Shown here: one piece after another, positions 1 to 10,530 of the stretch
How the letters are laid out: the number at the start of each line of letters is the position of its first letter
Numbering within the stretch: position 1 is the first letter of the stretch
DNA from: Lactarius indigo
Lineage: Eukaryota; Basidiomycota; Agaricomycetes; Russulales; Russulaceae
NCBI GenBank assembly: GCA_025766275.1
Contig: JAFKAC010000019.1
Coordinates: forward strand, 1-64,000
Direction of reading: 5' to 3'
DNA length: 64,000 nucleotides
Made by a program: the position numbers and the translations under genes
Notes under the pieces: generated by a model
The model's input: only the letters and a program-made list of their open reading frames with translations
What the model was told of the DNA's origin: nothing
The model's database searches: none

Positions 1-9
1 TAGAACTAG

Positions 10-1874
10 TTGGTCCTTGCGGCCTCGCCCTTAGCTAGGAAACCAATGGCCAACATTCTATCTCGTTTTTGCTCGGTCACCCCTCCGAATACAACACGCT
101 TGGTGTTAAAACCAGTTTGCCCTCCTAATGCACCGCATTTTGACGCTCTCCCAGAGGAGATTATCGTCAAGATTTTGGAGTGGTGCGACGTCAGAAGTGT
201 GGTTGCATGTCAACGGGTCCGTCTTGCCCTTTGCCCACATTTCATGACCGTGCTCATTGTCTTTGTCTTTCCTCTCTTTTGTTAGACTTGTCGCACTTTC
301 AGAAATGTGATAGAAGGTTCGGCGGGCCTGCGCTACAAACTTGCCCTGAGCGAAAACGGGATGTGCGACGAGCCGCGCTGCCCCATGACCGCGGCCGAGA
401 AGCTCGAGCTGTTGCACGCCCACGCCGCGGCTTGGCGACGCCTCCACACGGTGCAGCCCGAGTGGGCGACGTCGCTCATAGGGTGGAGCACGCCGGCTGC
501 CGCATCGGGCAATATTCTTGTCTTTACTAGGACGTGCAATGGTACAGGGTGCGCACACGGGCCCGGGGCCCCCGTCGGAGCCCATCTCGATCTGCTCGTC
601 ATTCGCGTCCCGTCCCCGCTTCGCCGAATCCAAGGCTCCCAGTGGATGCTTTGGCTACCCGCAAACGCGGGCGATCTGTGTATTGATGCTGCACAGGATT
701 TGCTGATTTACGTATTGTGGGTGGTTCTTTCTCCTCGGCTGCCTGGTGTGGTAGGAAGCTTATATTGCGGTCTCTTCTTTTACATTTTCTCTTGGCAGGA
801 ATCGTACGCTTTGTGTGCGCAGGCTGTCAACTGACGTTGTGCATCCGTTGGTCGATGGGCATTTGGGTAGTTTTAAGATGTGGAAAGGTGACTTGAATCG
901 GTCCTTCGATGTCTTCAACCTCTGTATATGTGGGGATTACGTCGCTGCTGGCACGCGCATATACTTCATATCTGTCTGGAACTGGAAGACAGGGGTGCTA
1001 GTCTCCGATCAGGTACGGGACCAAGCGATTTTGGAAAAGTCCCCGTCTGATGTCGAGCTTACTTCGCCCATCCATTTCCAAAGATTTCCAATGTAACCTT
1101 CTCGTCGTTCGACTTCCTCGATGAACATCACATTCTGTATGGTGACTCCTCGGAGGACAGCATATACGTATACGATCTGCGCTGTGGGACCGAGCTGGCA
1201 ACGAAAGCGGAAGCAGGGCACCGGCGCTTCCAGCTGGAGTTACCGCCAATCCACCGCGCCACGACATCACGCTACATTCAGGTCCGACGCAACACATTGC
1301 CAATGCGGATGCAGGAGCAGGAACAACACGAACTCCATGACGATGGCGGTAATGCGCCGTCGCCGCCACCACCCTTCCATGCCGACCCCGCGGGCGTCTT
1401 GTCGTGCTGCGCGTCGTCACAAGTCCGGTCGATTTGGCGGAAGAGCAGTTTGAGCTGCATATCCCGGGCCGCGCGCTTCTTGAGCACTTCGCAGCGAACA
1501 AGGATGCTGCCAGGGACGCGGTGTTACCGTGGTCCACTTGGTGTGCGGATACAAACGCGACTCCGGTCCGCAGACTGCCGTACCTCATGCAGCCGCGCAT
1601 GATCACGTACGGCATGCGCGCGTTGTCGTACCCGCCAAACTGGGACGAGGGCGTCTTGTATCTTGACTCATACCCCCCACGAAGGGCGAGCGCAGGTGGA
1701 GCAGGTTCAAGGGCAAAGACAGTGACACGCCAGGGTATCCAGCTACCCGATGAGTCGCCGGGAGAGGCAAACTTTTTGAGCGTCTTGTGCGAAGACGCGC
1801 TATTGTGCTTACAGGTAATGTCCCTTTCTCTTCTTTCACACCAAACACAGGCCAAGAGGCAGACTTACATGTAA
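10..1874 (+). CDS. F-box-type protein A (one frameshift)
   Basis: Exons 10-216, 286-716, 799-1012, 1084-1814 and 1851-1874 reproduce the five-exon plan of paralogs B (10531-12726) and C (13749-15691). An F-box-like segment (ALPEEIIVKILEWCDV) lies at residues ~45-60, followed by a conserved core holding AQDLLIYV, a VWNWKTG motif and an FLDEHHIL motif. F-box proteins normally dock on Skp1 and bring substrates to SCF ubiquitin ligases; the C-terminal part is not a domain I can name. Exon 4 is 731 nt where 732 is needed. The frame slips near 1394: the paralog-like reading ADPAGRLVVL needs one more C between GCGGG and GTCTT. Either a real frameshift or a lost base in the assembly. The start is uncertain: ATG at 10 or 46, or upstream of the window. 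Confidence 0.6.
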
Positions 1875-2364
1875 ATGCAGCTGGATCCATCGCTGATCCA
1901 GATCAAACATGCATATTGGTTTACCCCCTAGGCCTTGGTTGACTGTATTACCGTATTTTCAGATCTGCAATGAATTTCAAAGAATGTTGTAGCGAGTAAT
2001 AGGCTTCTGCCCAAGGGGAGGCGTAGATAGAGGTGATAGAGAAGAGAATACGGAACACATAAATGCAGACGGAAGTCCAGACACAGACGCAGATGGAAAT
2101 CGTTACTTTTTAAAAAAAAAAAAAAACGGAAATCGTGCAACGCAGAAGATGATTTTAAGATTCGTGACCTATATACCGATATACGTGTGATTAGTAATCG
2201 AATACTAACTCTCTACTGTACAGTGACTTAAACAAGGAACTTAAAGCCTACTAGTAAGGCCTCGAGTCATTTATCGCGGGGAAGCCATGACTATGACATT
2301 ACTGTAAAAGGTGCGCAAAAAAACAGTTCACGTCCTAGCAATCCTGACTAAAGGCGAAGAATGC
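1875..2364. other. intergenic, no gene seen
   Basis: AT-rich spacer after F-box gene A. It contains a poly-A run near 2110-2125 and no open frame with recognisable content. Its right edge is the boundary of the 3-kb inverted duplication. Confidence 0.5.
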
Positions 2365-2583
2365 ATGTGTATTTGGAAACCCCGAGTTCAAGTAGGCTCG
2401 GGCTAGATATCGACTCATACCGTGACCCCATGTAGTTTGGTCCGCCGTTTGGTATCGCTTAAGAGCAACGAGCTGCGACCGATTGGTGCCATGGAGGATC
2501 CTGTGATCCTACTTGTAACTCCATAAGGCTCCACTCCCGCAGGTTGCTGGCGTTTTGGTCTATATTCGGAACAAGCATTTCCG

Positions 2584-2589
2584 TATTTA
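2584..2589 (+). promoter_or_regulatory. degraded TATA-like element of sedolisin copy 1
   Basis: TATTTA lies ~50 bp before the ATG at 2636. The aligned position in copy 2 is a perfect TATATA. If this is the core promoter, copy 1 carries a weakened version; this is inference from alignment only. Confidence 0.3.
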
Positions 2590-2635
2590 GAGCACTCAAC
2601 CTCTAGTAATCTGCAGGAACTCGCTCCCTCTAATC

Positions 2636-4739
2636 ATGCGCTACTACTGGCTCTCTGTCATCTCCATCCTTTCTGCAGTCCCTTTCGCCGACCTCGCCAC
2701 CGCACCTCCACCACCATCTTGGGGAGACGTACGTGTCAAGCACACATGGGACACAGTCCCGGCCAATTGGGACTGTCTCGGTCCCCCTCCTGCCGGTACC
2801 ACCATCAATCTCAACATCGCGCTCAAACCAGACCGCGACGACGCATTGATCGAAGCGCTCTACGAAGTCAGCAATCCTGAGCATGAAAGGCACGTCGTCC
2901 TCACCACTCCCCCACACGTGCTCGTACTTACCCGTTCCGCTGCTCCGTTTCAGATATCGCGCACACTTATCCAGGGAACAGGTCGCCGAGCTTGTTGCGC
3001 CACGCCAAGAAACGCTCGAGCTCGTCCACTCGTGGCTTCAACATCATGGTGTACCTTCTTCCTCAATTTCGACGTCACACGGCGGAGGCTGGCTCAAGAT
3101 CAGCGGGGTTCCCGTGTCCCAAGCTGACGAGCTGCTCTCCGCTTCGTACCAGCTCTACAGGCATGTAGAGGCAAACGAGACTGAGGTCGTTCTCCGCACT
3201 GTCGGCTACGCGCTCCCGCGGTGTTACATGCGCACGTGCAAATGGTCGCGCCGACAACGTACTTTGACCCCCCGCGCAAGCTACTGTCGACACCGCTGCA
3301 GCGCCCCAGCGAAGAAGGAGCAGGGGTTGTTGGATATGCGACATCGAGGGACCTGGTGAGAGTGTTACCGAGGGTCGACAATTTTCCAATTACGCCGGCA
3401 TTCCTACGCTGGCTGTACGGGACGCAAGCTTACATGCCTGTCGCGATGGGTTACAATGTGCTCGGGGTCTTGGGACTAAGCAATGAGTACCCGAGCTACG
3501 CAGATCTCACCCGGTTCATGATCAACTTTCGTGCGGACGCGGTAGCCGCGACCTTCACTGTCGAGTACATCAACGGTGGTGGGTTCGACCCTGGACACCC
3601 TGGCACGGAGGCGAGCCTGGACATCCAGTACAGTGAGGCCATGACCTACCCGACTCCGAACGTCTTCTACAGCGCGGGTGGCTTGCTGCGGTCGACGGGC
3701 ACCGGCGAGCCAGCCCCCGATGACCCGTACCTGGTGTGGCTCAACTACCTGCTTGCTGAAGAGTACATCCCACCGACGATCAGTATATCGTGGGCTAATC
3801 CAGAGACCTTTTTCCCACGGGAATACGCGACGACCCTGTGCACCCTGTTCGCACGGCTCGGTTTACGTGGCGCCAGTGTCCTCATCGCTAGCGGTGACTT
3901 CGGCGTCGGTCTTGGAGACTGTAAGGACAGCTCTGGAAATGTCCGATTCGTCCCTATGTTCCCTGCATCTTGTACGCGTGATAATTCCTTGCATGCAGCA
4001 CATGAGCCCCGAAAGCCGCTCACTAGACTGCCTCGGTTTTTTAGGTCCTTGGGTCACCAGTGTCGGTGGCACGAGGAATTACAATCCCGAGGTCGCGATG
4101 TACATGTCCGGGGGCGGCTTCTCGGTCTACTTCCCGCGTCCTCCGTACCAGGACGCTGTAGTACCGCCTTTCGTCGAGTCCCTCGGCACCGCGTACGCTG
4201 GCTTCTACAAGTGCGTTCATCGTCGTGATTCCTGACCTATTCAAAATTTGTAACCTGCGCAGCCCTATCGGCCGCGGCATTCCCGATGTCTCTGCGCAGT
4301 CGTTCCAGTTCCTGATTTATCGCGGCGCTGGTCTCCAAGTCGTGAGCGGTACAAGCGCGGCGACGCCCGTGCGTGTTTTCCTCTCCCTCCTCGAGTAGGC
4401 AGCTGATATAATGGCCAATGTACAGACAGTTGCGGGAATAGTCTCTTTGCTCAATGACTACCTCATCTCGACGGGCAGGGGCAGGCTCGGCTTCCTCAAC
4501 TTCTTACTGTATGGCTATGGCCTCCATGGTCTCAACGACATCATATCGGGGTCTAACCCTGGATGTGGGACAGATGGATTCACTGCCATCCCCGGATGGG
4601 ATCCTGTTCGTAGCCTCATCTTCGTTTTTACGTTGATTGATTGGATGGATAGGTCACTGGTTTGGGGACGCCTAACTTCCAAGTGCTGCAATACATACTA
4701 GACCTTTTGTTTCCGGTGCAGAGTATACACGAGACGTAA
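2636..4739 (+). CDS. sedolisin-family serine protease (S53), copy 1, frameshifted
   Basis: Exons 2636-2889, 2954-3971, 4045-4210, 4263-4368, 4426-4605 and 4653-4739. The product would be a secreted acid peptidase of the sedolisin/tripeptidyl-peptidase type: signal peptide at residues ~1-23, a pro-kumamolisin-like prodomain, then the S53 domain. Family residues are visible: Glu and Asp in TEASLDIQ, the oxyanion Asp in ASGDFG, catalytic Ser in SGTSA, and the calcium-site stretches GLNDIISGSNPGC and GWDPVTGLGTP. Intron 1 starts with GC (AG/GCACGT), as in copy 2. Exon 2 lacks one C near 3217 (CTCCCG against CTCCCCG in copy 2), which breaks the frame at residue ~170. Without that base the rest is open to a TAA at 4737. 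The C-terminus is a few residues longer than in copy 2. Either a fresh pseudogene or an assembly error. Confidence 0.75.
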
Positions 4740-4842
4740 CGTGTGCATAATGACACCTACCATCTTGGAGCTACTGAACCACAGTATGCTACCAGCCGAT
4801 TCGAGATGCTGAGGAAATAAGTTTCGCATGAATTCCTCGGCC

Positions 4843-5096
4843 GTGGCGTGGACTCGGACGCAAATGCCAAGGACAGGGCAGGCAGCACCCCGTTGCATCT
4901 TGCGTCGTTCAGGGGGAGAGTACAGGCTGCGCGTCTGCTGCTCGACGGTTGGGTAATCCCAGATGCTGAGGACAAGAAGGGAGGCACCCCGCTGTGTGCG
5001 GCATCATCTATGGGGGAAACAGACATCGCGTGCTTTCTTCTCAACGGTCGTACGAATGCGGACTCCAAGGACAAGTCAGGAAGCACCCCGTTGTGA
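4843..5096 (+). pseudogene. ankyrin-repeat gene fragment, copy 1
   Basis: An open stretch of ~80 codons contains two to three ankyrin-type repeats (AGSTPLHLASFRGRVQAARL, then GGTPLCAASSMGETDIACFL, then SGSTPL). Ankyrin repeats are protein-binding modules. There is no credible start, upstream frames are closed, and it ends in a stop right after SGSTPL, so this is a scrap of a larger gene. The same scrap sits beside sedolisin copy 2 (54973-55420, minus), so it was already a passenger when the segment was duplicated. Confidence 0.55.
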
Positions 5097-5420
5097 ATGG
5101 TATGTATAGTAGTTCGTTCTTCAGTATTCATATATCTGGAAGGGCGATTGCCGAGAAGTTCTGCCCGCGTGAGCGCGAATATGCGCCATCTCAGGAAAAC
5201 TGGAAAGGCACTTTCCTGTCACGGTTCCATGGATACAGTATTCGATAAGTATTTGATACCGCGGCGTCCCTGGATTTCCCCGGATTGTCTCCTTTCCTTT
5301 CATCTTACACACTTCGACGCGCTTCCTGCCCCCTTCGACCCCGCAGCCCTGACGCTCAGAGCTTTGCGACTGCACCATTATGTGAGTATACCCTCACAAC
5401 CCCGGCACCTCCCCCACGAC

Positions 5421-6483
5421 ATTTGTTATAATTAGACGATCCAGCAAGTGACATCCGTGAGATGCTTGTCAGCCAAAGTACGCCCCACATAGTAGCTCAC
5501 TCTGGAGATCCGGAGAACCCATCACGGCGTTGCATTCCTCTTCCGTACCTGCCCGTACGGGATGCGCGCACCTTTGAAAATGGCACAAGGATTCGAAGAG
5601 AGATCATCAGACACGACCGTTGACAGCCAAAGCATCACGAGGTTCCTGAAAAAGGAAGAATTGATGTGGCCACCGGAATCATTTCTTTTATCGGACCTGG
5701 CCTTTTTCTTGGAACCAAGAAAAATGGGGCTCCATTTGATTGACGATGAAACTGTCAGAGACGGTGCATCGATGTCTTGAGTTCACACTTGCCGGAGTTA
5801 CGGAGGCGCGGACCTAACTCAGGCCTCTGCGCACGTCCTTTGATCTGATGGTAACTTCTATTTGCAGTTCTTTACGCTTTACCCCCATTTAGCTTTACTT
5901 GTACCTTTCCAAAAAAAGCTGCATTCGCGCGAAACGTGCCAAGGTCCGTCCCACTAGGACGAAAAGGGGGCACCACCAAATTCCCGCGGTGTATACTGTG
6001 CTCTACGTACAATTATTGCATGGAATAGGCGAGCGCCTGGTTGCTTGCTTGGCCAATCAGAGCTAGCATCGATGCTCCATGGCAGTGGCTCCTTTCGTTT
6101 ACCTGATGGCCAACACTCGCTATAAGGGGAAGCCCAAGACAAAGTGTGGGTTTTTCGTGACAATGATGATCACGTACGGCGAACACTTTGGGTGAGATTC
6201 ATTACTGTACACGGCTTGTATCACCCGCCCGTTCGTGGCACTTGAAGATTTGTCGGGGATCGTGTAGATGGTACAGACCCCACCTCTCTGGTGCCTTTCG
6301 AAATTCCCACCCTCACACAACAGGTGCATCATAGTGGGGCCGGCGAAATTGGCTCTTCGGACTATCGACCAACTCAGAAGCTAGACATCGTACTATAGCC
6401 ATACACATCGTTCTCATAGGCACTCGAACAAGGAGACAAGACAACGCGCAATTCATTCGGAGTTTGGGTCATTGGGATTCGGC
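5421..6483. other. intergenic, no gene supported
   Basis: A 72-codon plus-strand frame at 5562-5780 and short frames on the minus strand exist, but none has recognisable content, splice partners or a paralog here. Treated as non-coding between the duplicated segment and the metallothionein gene. Confidence 0.4.
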
Positions 6484-6694
6484 TCAGCACTTGCATTGGC
6501 CAGCCTGGCACTGGCAACTGTTTCATCGTCAGCGGCTAATTGAAACGAGTAGACTCCTGGTACTTACGATTCACCGCAGCTGCACGAGGAAGAGCCGCAG
6601 TTTTCGTGCTCATTGACGGGATCGAGTTGACCTGAGAGAACGTGTGAGATCACCAAATGGCAAAGCGATGAAGGTGGCTACACACAGTGGACAT
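6484..6694 (-). CDS. fungal metallothionein, 36 residues, three exons
   Basis: Exons (minus) 6694-6682, 6631-6568 and 6517-6484 total 111 nt: 36 codons plus TGA, with phases that fit (13, 64 and 34 nt). Introns are 50 nt each with GTAGCC/CAG and GTAAGT/CAG ends. The C-terminal 21 residues have the pattern CxxxxCxCxxxCxCxxxxCxC (CGSSSCSCGESCQCQAGQCK plus a final C), the classic seven-cysteine fungal metallothionein core. One extra Cys sits at position 5 in the N-terminal extension. These proteins bind Cu(I), and in some cases Zn or Cd, in cytosolic thiolate clusters and are usually metal-induced. The gene stands alone with its own TATA-like box. The exons are too small for an ordinary ORF scan. 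I am confident because all three exons are needed to build the motif and both junctions restore the frame. Confidence 0.88.
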
Positions 6695-6768
6695 GGTAAA
6701 GTTTGGGTACTAGGATGGGATTCAAGAGAAAAGGGTTGGATGCTAGGGTAACAGCGCGAACGCCTGAG

Positions 6769-6775
6769 TATTTAT
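6769..6775 (-). promoter_or_regulatory. TATA-like box of the metallothionein gene
   Basis: ATAAATA on the minus strand lies ~75-80 bp upstream of the ATG at 6694, a plausible distance for a fungal core promoter. I did not identify a metal-response element with confidence. Confidence 0.35.
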
Positions 6776-8142
6776 CCCCTGCGGAGAGTGTATGTGCGTA
6801 TATTTGGCCTCGGTGGTGCTGTCTTTATCTTTCACCACACGATCGTCGATGCGACTACCGGTGCCTTGCCGCATTCTTATTCACCCCGACCCGACCGTAA
6901 CAGAGTCGCCTCCTCCAATAACAGAGTGTGTAGACATTGAGTTCACGAGAATGCCGCAAACTTTGCACATGTGCCCTCTATGTATCTCCTTCTAGATCTT
7001 TCCACGTCCATGGTGACTCACAACTTTTGTGGACCGCCCAAATGCTCAATTCATATATACGTACTTTATCGTGGCATCGTCAGTGATCCGAGGGCTGCAA
7101 TGTGGCCAAGGGTCCCCAACTGAGATGGAAGGCGCTTTCCTAAGCTGAGATCCCATGAGAACGGATCTTACGTATATTGCAGGGGTAACCTTGCATTCGA
7201 ATAGTAAGGGGAGGCGTCCCCGGCACAGCTGAGAAAGGAGCTCTCCTGCGACTGCGCGCATGTTCAGATTTTCACTAGCTAAAGTACCCCAGCAAGCTCG
7301 TGGACAACAGGACGAGAAGAAAACAGTATATTGGGAGGGATAGCCAGCCGCGAGGCAATTTCGCCGACTCTTCCGGGAGAATTTCGCAAGAATTGGAAGG
7401 TTTAGGCCGTGTGAACCAACACCCGTATCGTGAGCGCGTAAGCATCCCTATGGGTTTCACATGTGGAAGGACTGCAGTAGTGTACTGATTTCGTTTGAGT
7501 TCGTCCGTTTCCATTCCTGCAGGTGATTTGCTTTTTGAACACGGACCGAGTTCAGTCTGTTCCTCAGCTAGACACGCCAAGGCGATGTTTTGTGGGGCGT
7601 CTTGGGGGGATATATAGTGCAGTTCTACCATCACTCTGGATGTTAGCCTTATCACGGATGCTGTACGGGTGGAACACACCACAACGTGAACTCCTAACAG
7701 AGATCATATCTGTGCTATGCTGCGTAAATTACTTGGTGAATACGTTCATCCAGTTCATGGGTCTGGAAACGAAACCGTTTCTGGTGCCGCGAAGATCCGG
7801 GCCGGGCAGAGCACTAGTACATCCGGGGCGATCTCATCCCCGGGTATAGCGAACTCGCCGGACATTCGTCCCTCCGAGGGTGAACGCGTCGGCAATAGAG
7901 AATTATGCCTGCAACGCGCGCGTCTTGTCGTCATCGCGAGGTTGAGGGGGTTTACAGTCGTGAGAGACGAGATGAATTACGTATTTAATAACATTAATTT
8001 CCAGTCTGCCCCTGCCAAGGCCAAGGCTGCCCAGCGAACGACGACCCTTCGACATCTTCACCCTCGTTCACATACAACACCAGTGCTACTTCCTGTATAC
8101 AAACCATCTACCTGAGCACGTTCCACACAACTTACACCAGTC
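6776..8142. other. intergenic, no gene supported
   Basis: Overlapping frames on both strands (minus 7275-7682, plus 7523-7849 and 7717-8115) lack family resemblance. The stretch just before 8143 probably holds the kinase promoter and 5' UTR. Confidence 0.4.
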
Positions 8143-10064
8143 ATGCTTTCGATGGTCTCCCAGAAGGTGCTTCCCCAGCCCTCGTCGGCCAACAAGAAGA
8201 AGCAATATGAGATGCACAACGAACTCGGAACTGGGACATTTGGGAGGGTCGTGGTACGTGCACCCAGAGCCTCTTGTCCTCCCCCCGGCACTGACTCCAT
8301 ATTTGGTAGCGTGCGACATGGCACGTCCCAGCAGAGCAACTTGGCATCGCCGAGCGTGGAGCGGCCGGCGCTTCCGCCTCACCAAACGGCAACCGTTCCC
8401 CCACGTCTTCCAACCTCAAAATTTCTCCTACGGGGACCTCACCGACGATCCGCGGCTCTGGCGAGGCATCTCCGGGAGTCACTCATGAAGTCGCACTAAA
8501 GATTATCCCCAAGAAGAAGGTCAAGGGCAACGAGGCGAGCGTCTGGGGCGAGATGGAGGTCCTCAAGGGGCTCGATCATCCGAATATCGTGTGTTTCTCT
8601 TTGCTACCCTTTGCCCTTGGCTTGATTCTTAAACACTGTCCCCATTCTCCTAGGTAAAATTTTACGAGTGGTTCGAGTCCCGGAACAAGTACTACCTTTC
8701 CTTCGAACTCGCAGTCGGTGGCGAGCTCTTTGAGCGTATGAGCAAGCGCGGCAAGTTCACAGAACAAGATGCCGTCACAGTACTTCGGTGCGTGCTCCCT
8801 CCCTTCTTCACAGCGACCGTGCCTATGTAACGAGCACCTTCGTTCTAGTTCCATATTGTCCGGTGTGAAGTATTGCATGACCACGATATCGTGCACCGAG
8901 ATCTCAAGTACGCCGCTGTCTTTTTTCTCCCATCAAATGATTCTGATTCGCGAGGGGCGTCTTGTAGACCAGAAAACATTTGTTCCGCACAAAGACCCAT
9001 CGTCAGACATCGTCATCGCTGATTTTGGCATGTAAGTCGTTGAAGTTCATTGTATGAAATAGAATCTGACACCTACCGTGCAGTGCCAAACACTTGCATT
9101 CATCTGAAGAGCAGCTCACGTCCCTTGCTGGAAGCTTCGGGTATGTGGCGCCAGAAGTGCTCAATCACAAGGGCCACGGCAAGCCCGTCGACCTCTGGGC
9201 AATCGGGTACGCACATTTCCATCTGGCAACGTGCGACCCTAAATCGCCCTTCCTTTCTCATCGGCAGAATCATTACCTATGTACTACTCTGCGGGTACTC
9301 CCCATTCCCCTCGGACGACATGAAAGAGCTCGTGCGGCAAACGACGGATGCCAAGATTACCTTCCACGACCGATACTGGAACAACGTGTCCGAAGAAGGT
9401 AACGTTCTCTCCGCGTCACTGCAATGTCGGGCGACTCCGTGTCTCACGCCCATTGCGCCACACTCACAGCAAAAGGGTTCATTCGTGCCCTGCTGGACCC
9501 CGATCCCGCGCAGCGCCTCACGGCCGAACAGGCGCTCGCCCACACGTGGCTCACGACCTACGCGCCTTCGACCGAACACGACCTCTCTGGTCTCCGCGAG
9601 AACTTCGATCCGCGCGCACGCTGGCGCAACGCGATTGGCGCCGCGCGCGCCCTATCACGGCTCACGAGTCGGAGCCGGACCCAGAGTGACGACGAAGACG
9701 ATGGGTCCTGGTACGGAGGCGCGGATGGTGCGGAGTCCCGGCCGACGACGTACTTGAGTGTGCCGTCGTCGAGCGGAAGCCAGAAATCGCTGCGTGCCGG
9801 CGTCAACGCGATGATGACGGCATCTTCATCGTCCTCGTCATCGCTATTGCCATCGCCATCGCTGCCGGACCCTGCTGAGCCTAGGAACGCGACGGGACCA
9901 AGACGCCCGTGCTGACGACGGACAAGACGGAGGAGGTGGAGCTGGAGCAGCGCATTCCTGGGTCGTTCCACTATGAGCCCAATGACGGCGACGCGAATGC
10001 TGCGAATACCGTCGATGTGGTCGGCGTGCTCGGAAGTTTATGGCGGCGCTTCCGTCTGAGGTGA
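8143..10064 (+). CDS. CaMK-family serine/threonine protein kinase (frameshifted)
   Basis: Exons 8143-8253, 8310-8588, 8654-8787, 8849-8907, 8968-9031, 9084-9206, 9268-9398 and 9470-10064. The kinase domain shows the glycine loop GTGTFGRVV, the ATP lysine in VALKII, HRDLKPEN (catalytic loop, split by an intron), [30 protein letters not shown] and a terminal HTWL, typical of Ca2+/calmodulin-dependent kinases. A ~55-residue Ser/Pro/Gly-rich insert separates the glycine loop from the ATP lysine, which is unusual. Four single-base losses interrupt the frame: near 8873 (YLHDH region), 8980 (PENIL), 8994 (RTKDP) and ~9890 (tail). If repaired, the tail would read on to a stop at 10062; as written, the final exon stops at 9913. 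The codons around each break match the family closely, so the losses are recent or technical. Confidence 0.7.
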
Positions 10065-10530
10065 TGGATTTGGTCAGCTGCACCTGCGCCACCTTCCTAC
10101 CTCTCGACGAGTATTCTCCCTCTGCTTCGCTTCCTCATTTATTTTGATTATTTTCGCTATCCTTTGCTAGACTTTCTCTTGCCTTGTCCAAGTCGCTGAT
10201 AGTCCACAATCGGTGCTTTGTACGGACCTTGTATATTATTTGTGTTGTAATGTATGGTTTTAGTGCAGATCTACCATCGATGACCCGAATACAATAGAAC
10301 TTGGTTGGGCAAAGCACGAACGCCTCGACTCGAGAAAAATCGAACAAATACGGTGCCTGCACATATTTTCGTATTCCAGAGTTCGTTCATGCGCACGAGA
10401 TTAGGGGTACTATTATATACGTACGATAACTGTCGATATGGTTGTAATGTAGGGGGCAGCGATACTGTAATTCTTTCATTAGCGGCTTCCATCAAGTCAC
10501 CCACAGAGTAAAACAAAGAAAAAGAGGGTT
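10065..10530. other. convergent intergenic region
   Basis: A 466-bp spacer between the 3' ends of the kinase (+) and F-box gene B (-). AT-rich; it probably holds both 3' UTRs. No gene seen. Confidence 0.5.

Larger units (their letters stand above)
2365..5420 (+). repeat. inverted segmental duplication, copy 1
   Basis: The segment from about 2365 (GTGTATTTGGAAACCCCGAG) to about 5420 (GTGAGGGTAT region) recurs in reverse complement at about 54790-57872. It carries the promoter region, the whole sedolisin gene and a downstream ankyrin fragment in the same order. The copies lie ~49 kb apart, face each other and have diverged by scattered substitutions and small indels, so the duplication is not very recent. 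Boundaries were judged by eye. Confidence 0.8.

Noticed and set aside
998..1855. 285-codon minus-strand open frame
   Set aside because: Antisense to the conserved exons of F-box gene A; it arises from GC-rich codon use and has no family content.
5562..5780. 72-codon plus-strand frame between ankyrin scrap and metallothionein
   Set aside because: No motif, no splice partners, no paralog in the window.
7275..7682. 135-codon minus-strand frame with a hydrophobic end
   Set aside because: Overlapped by other frames, no conserved pattern, no upstream signal; coding status cannot be supported.
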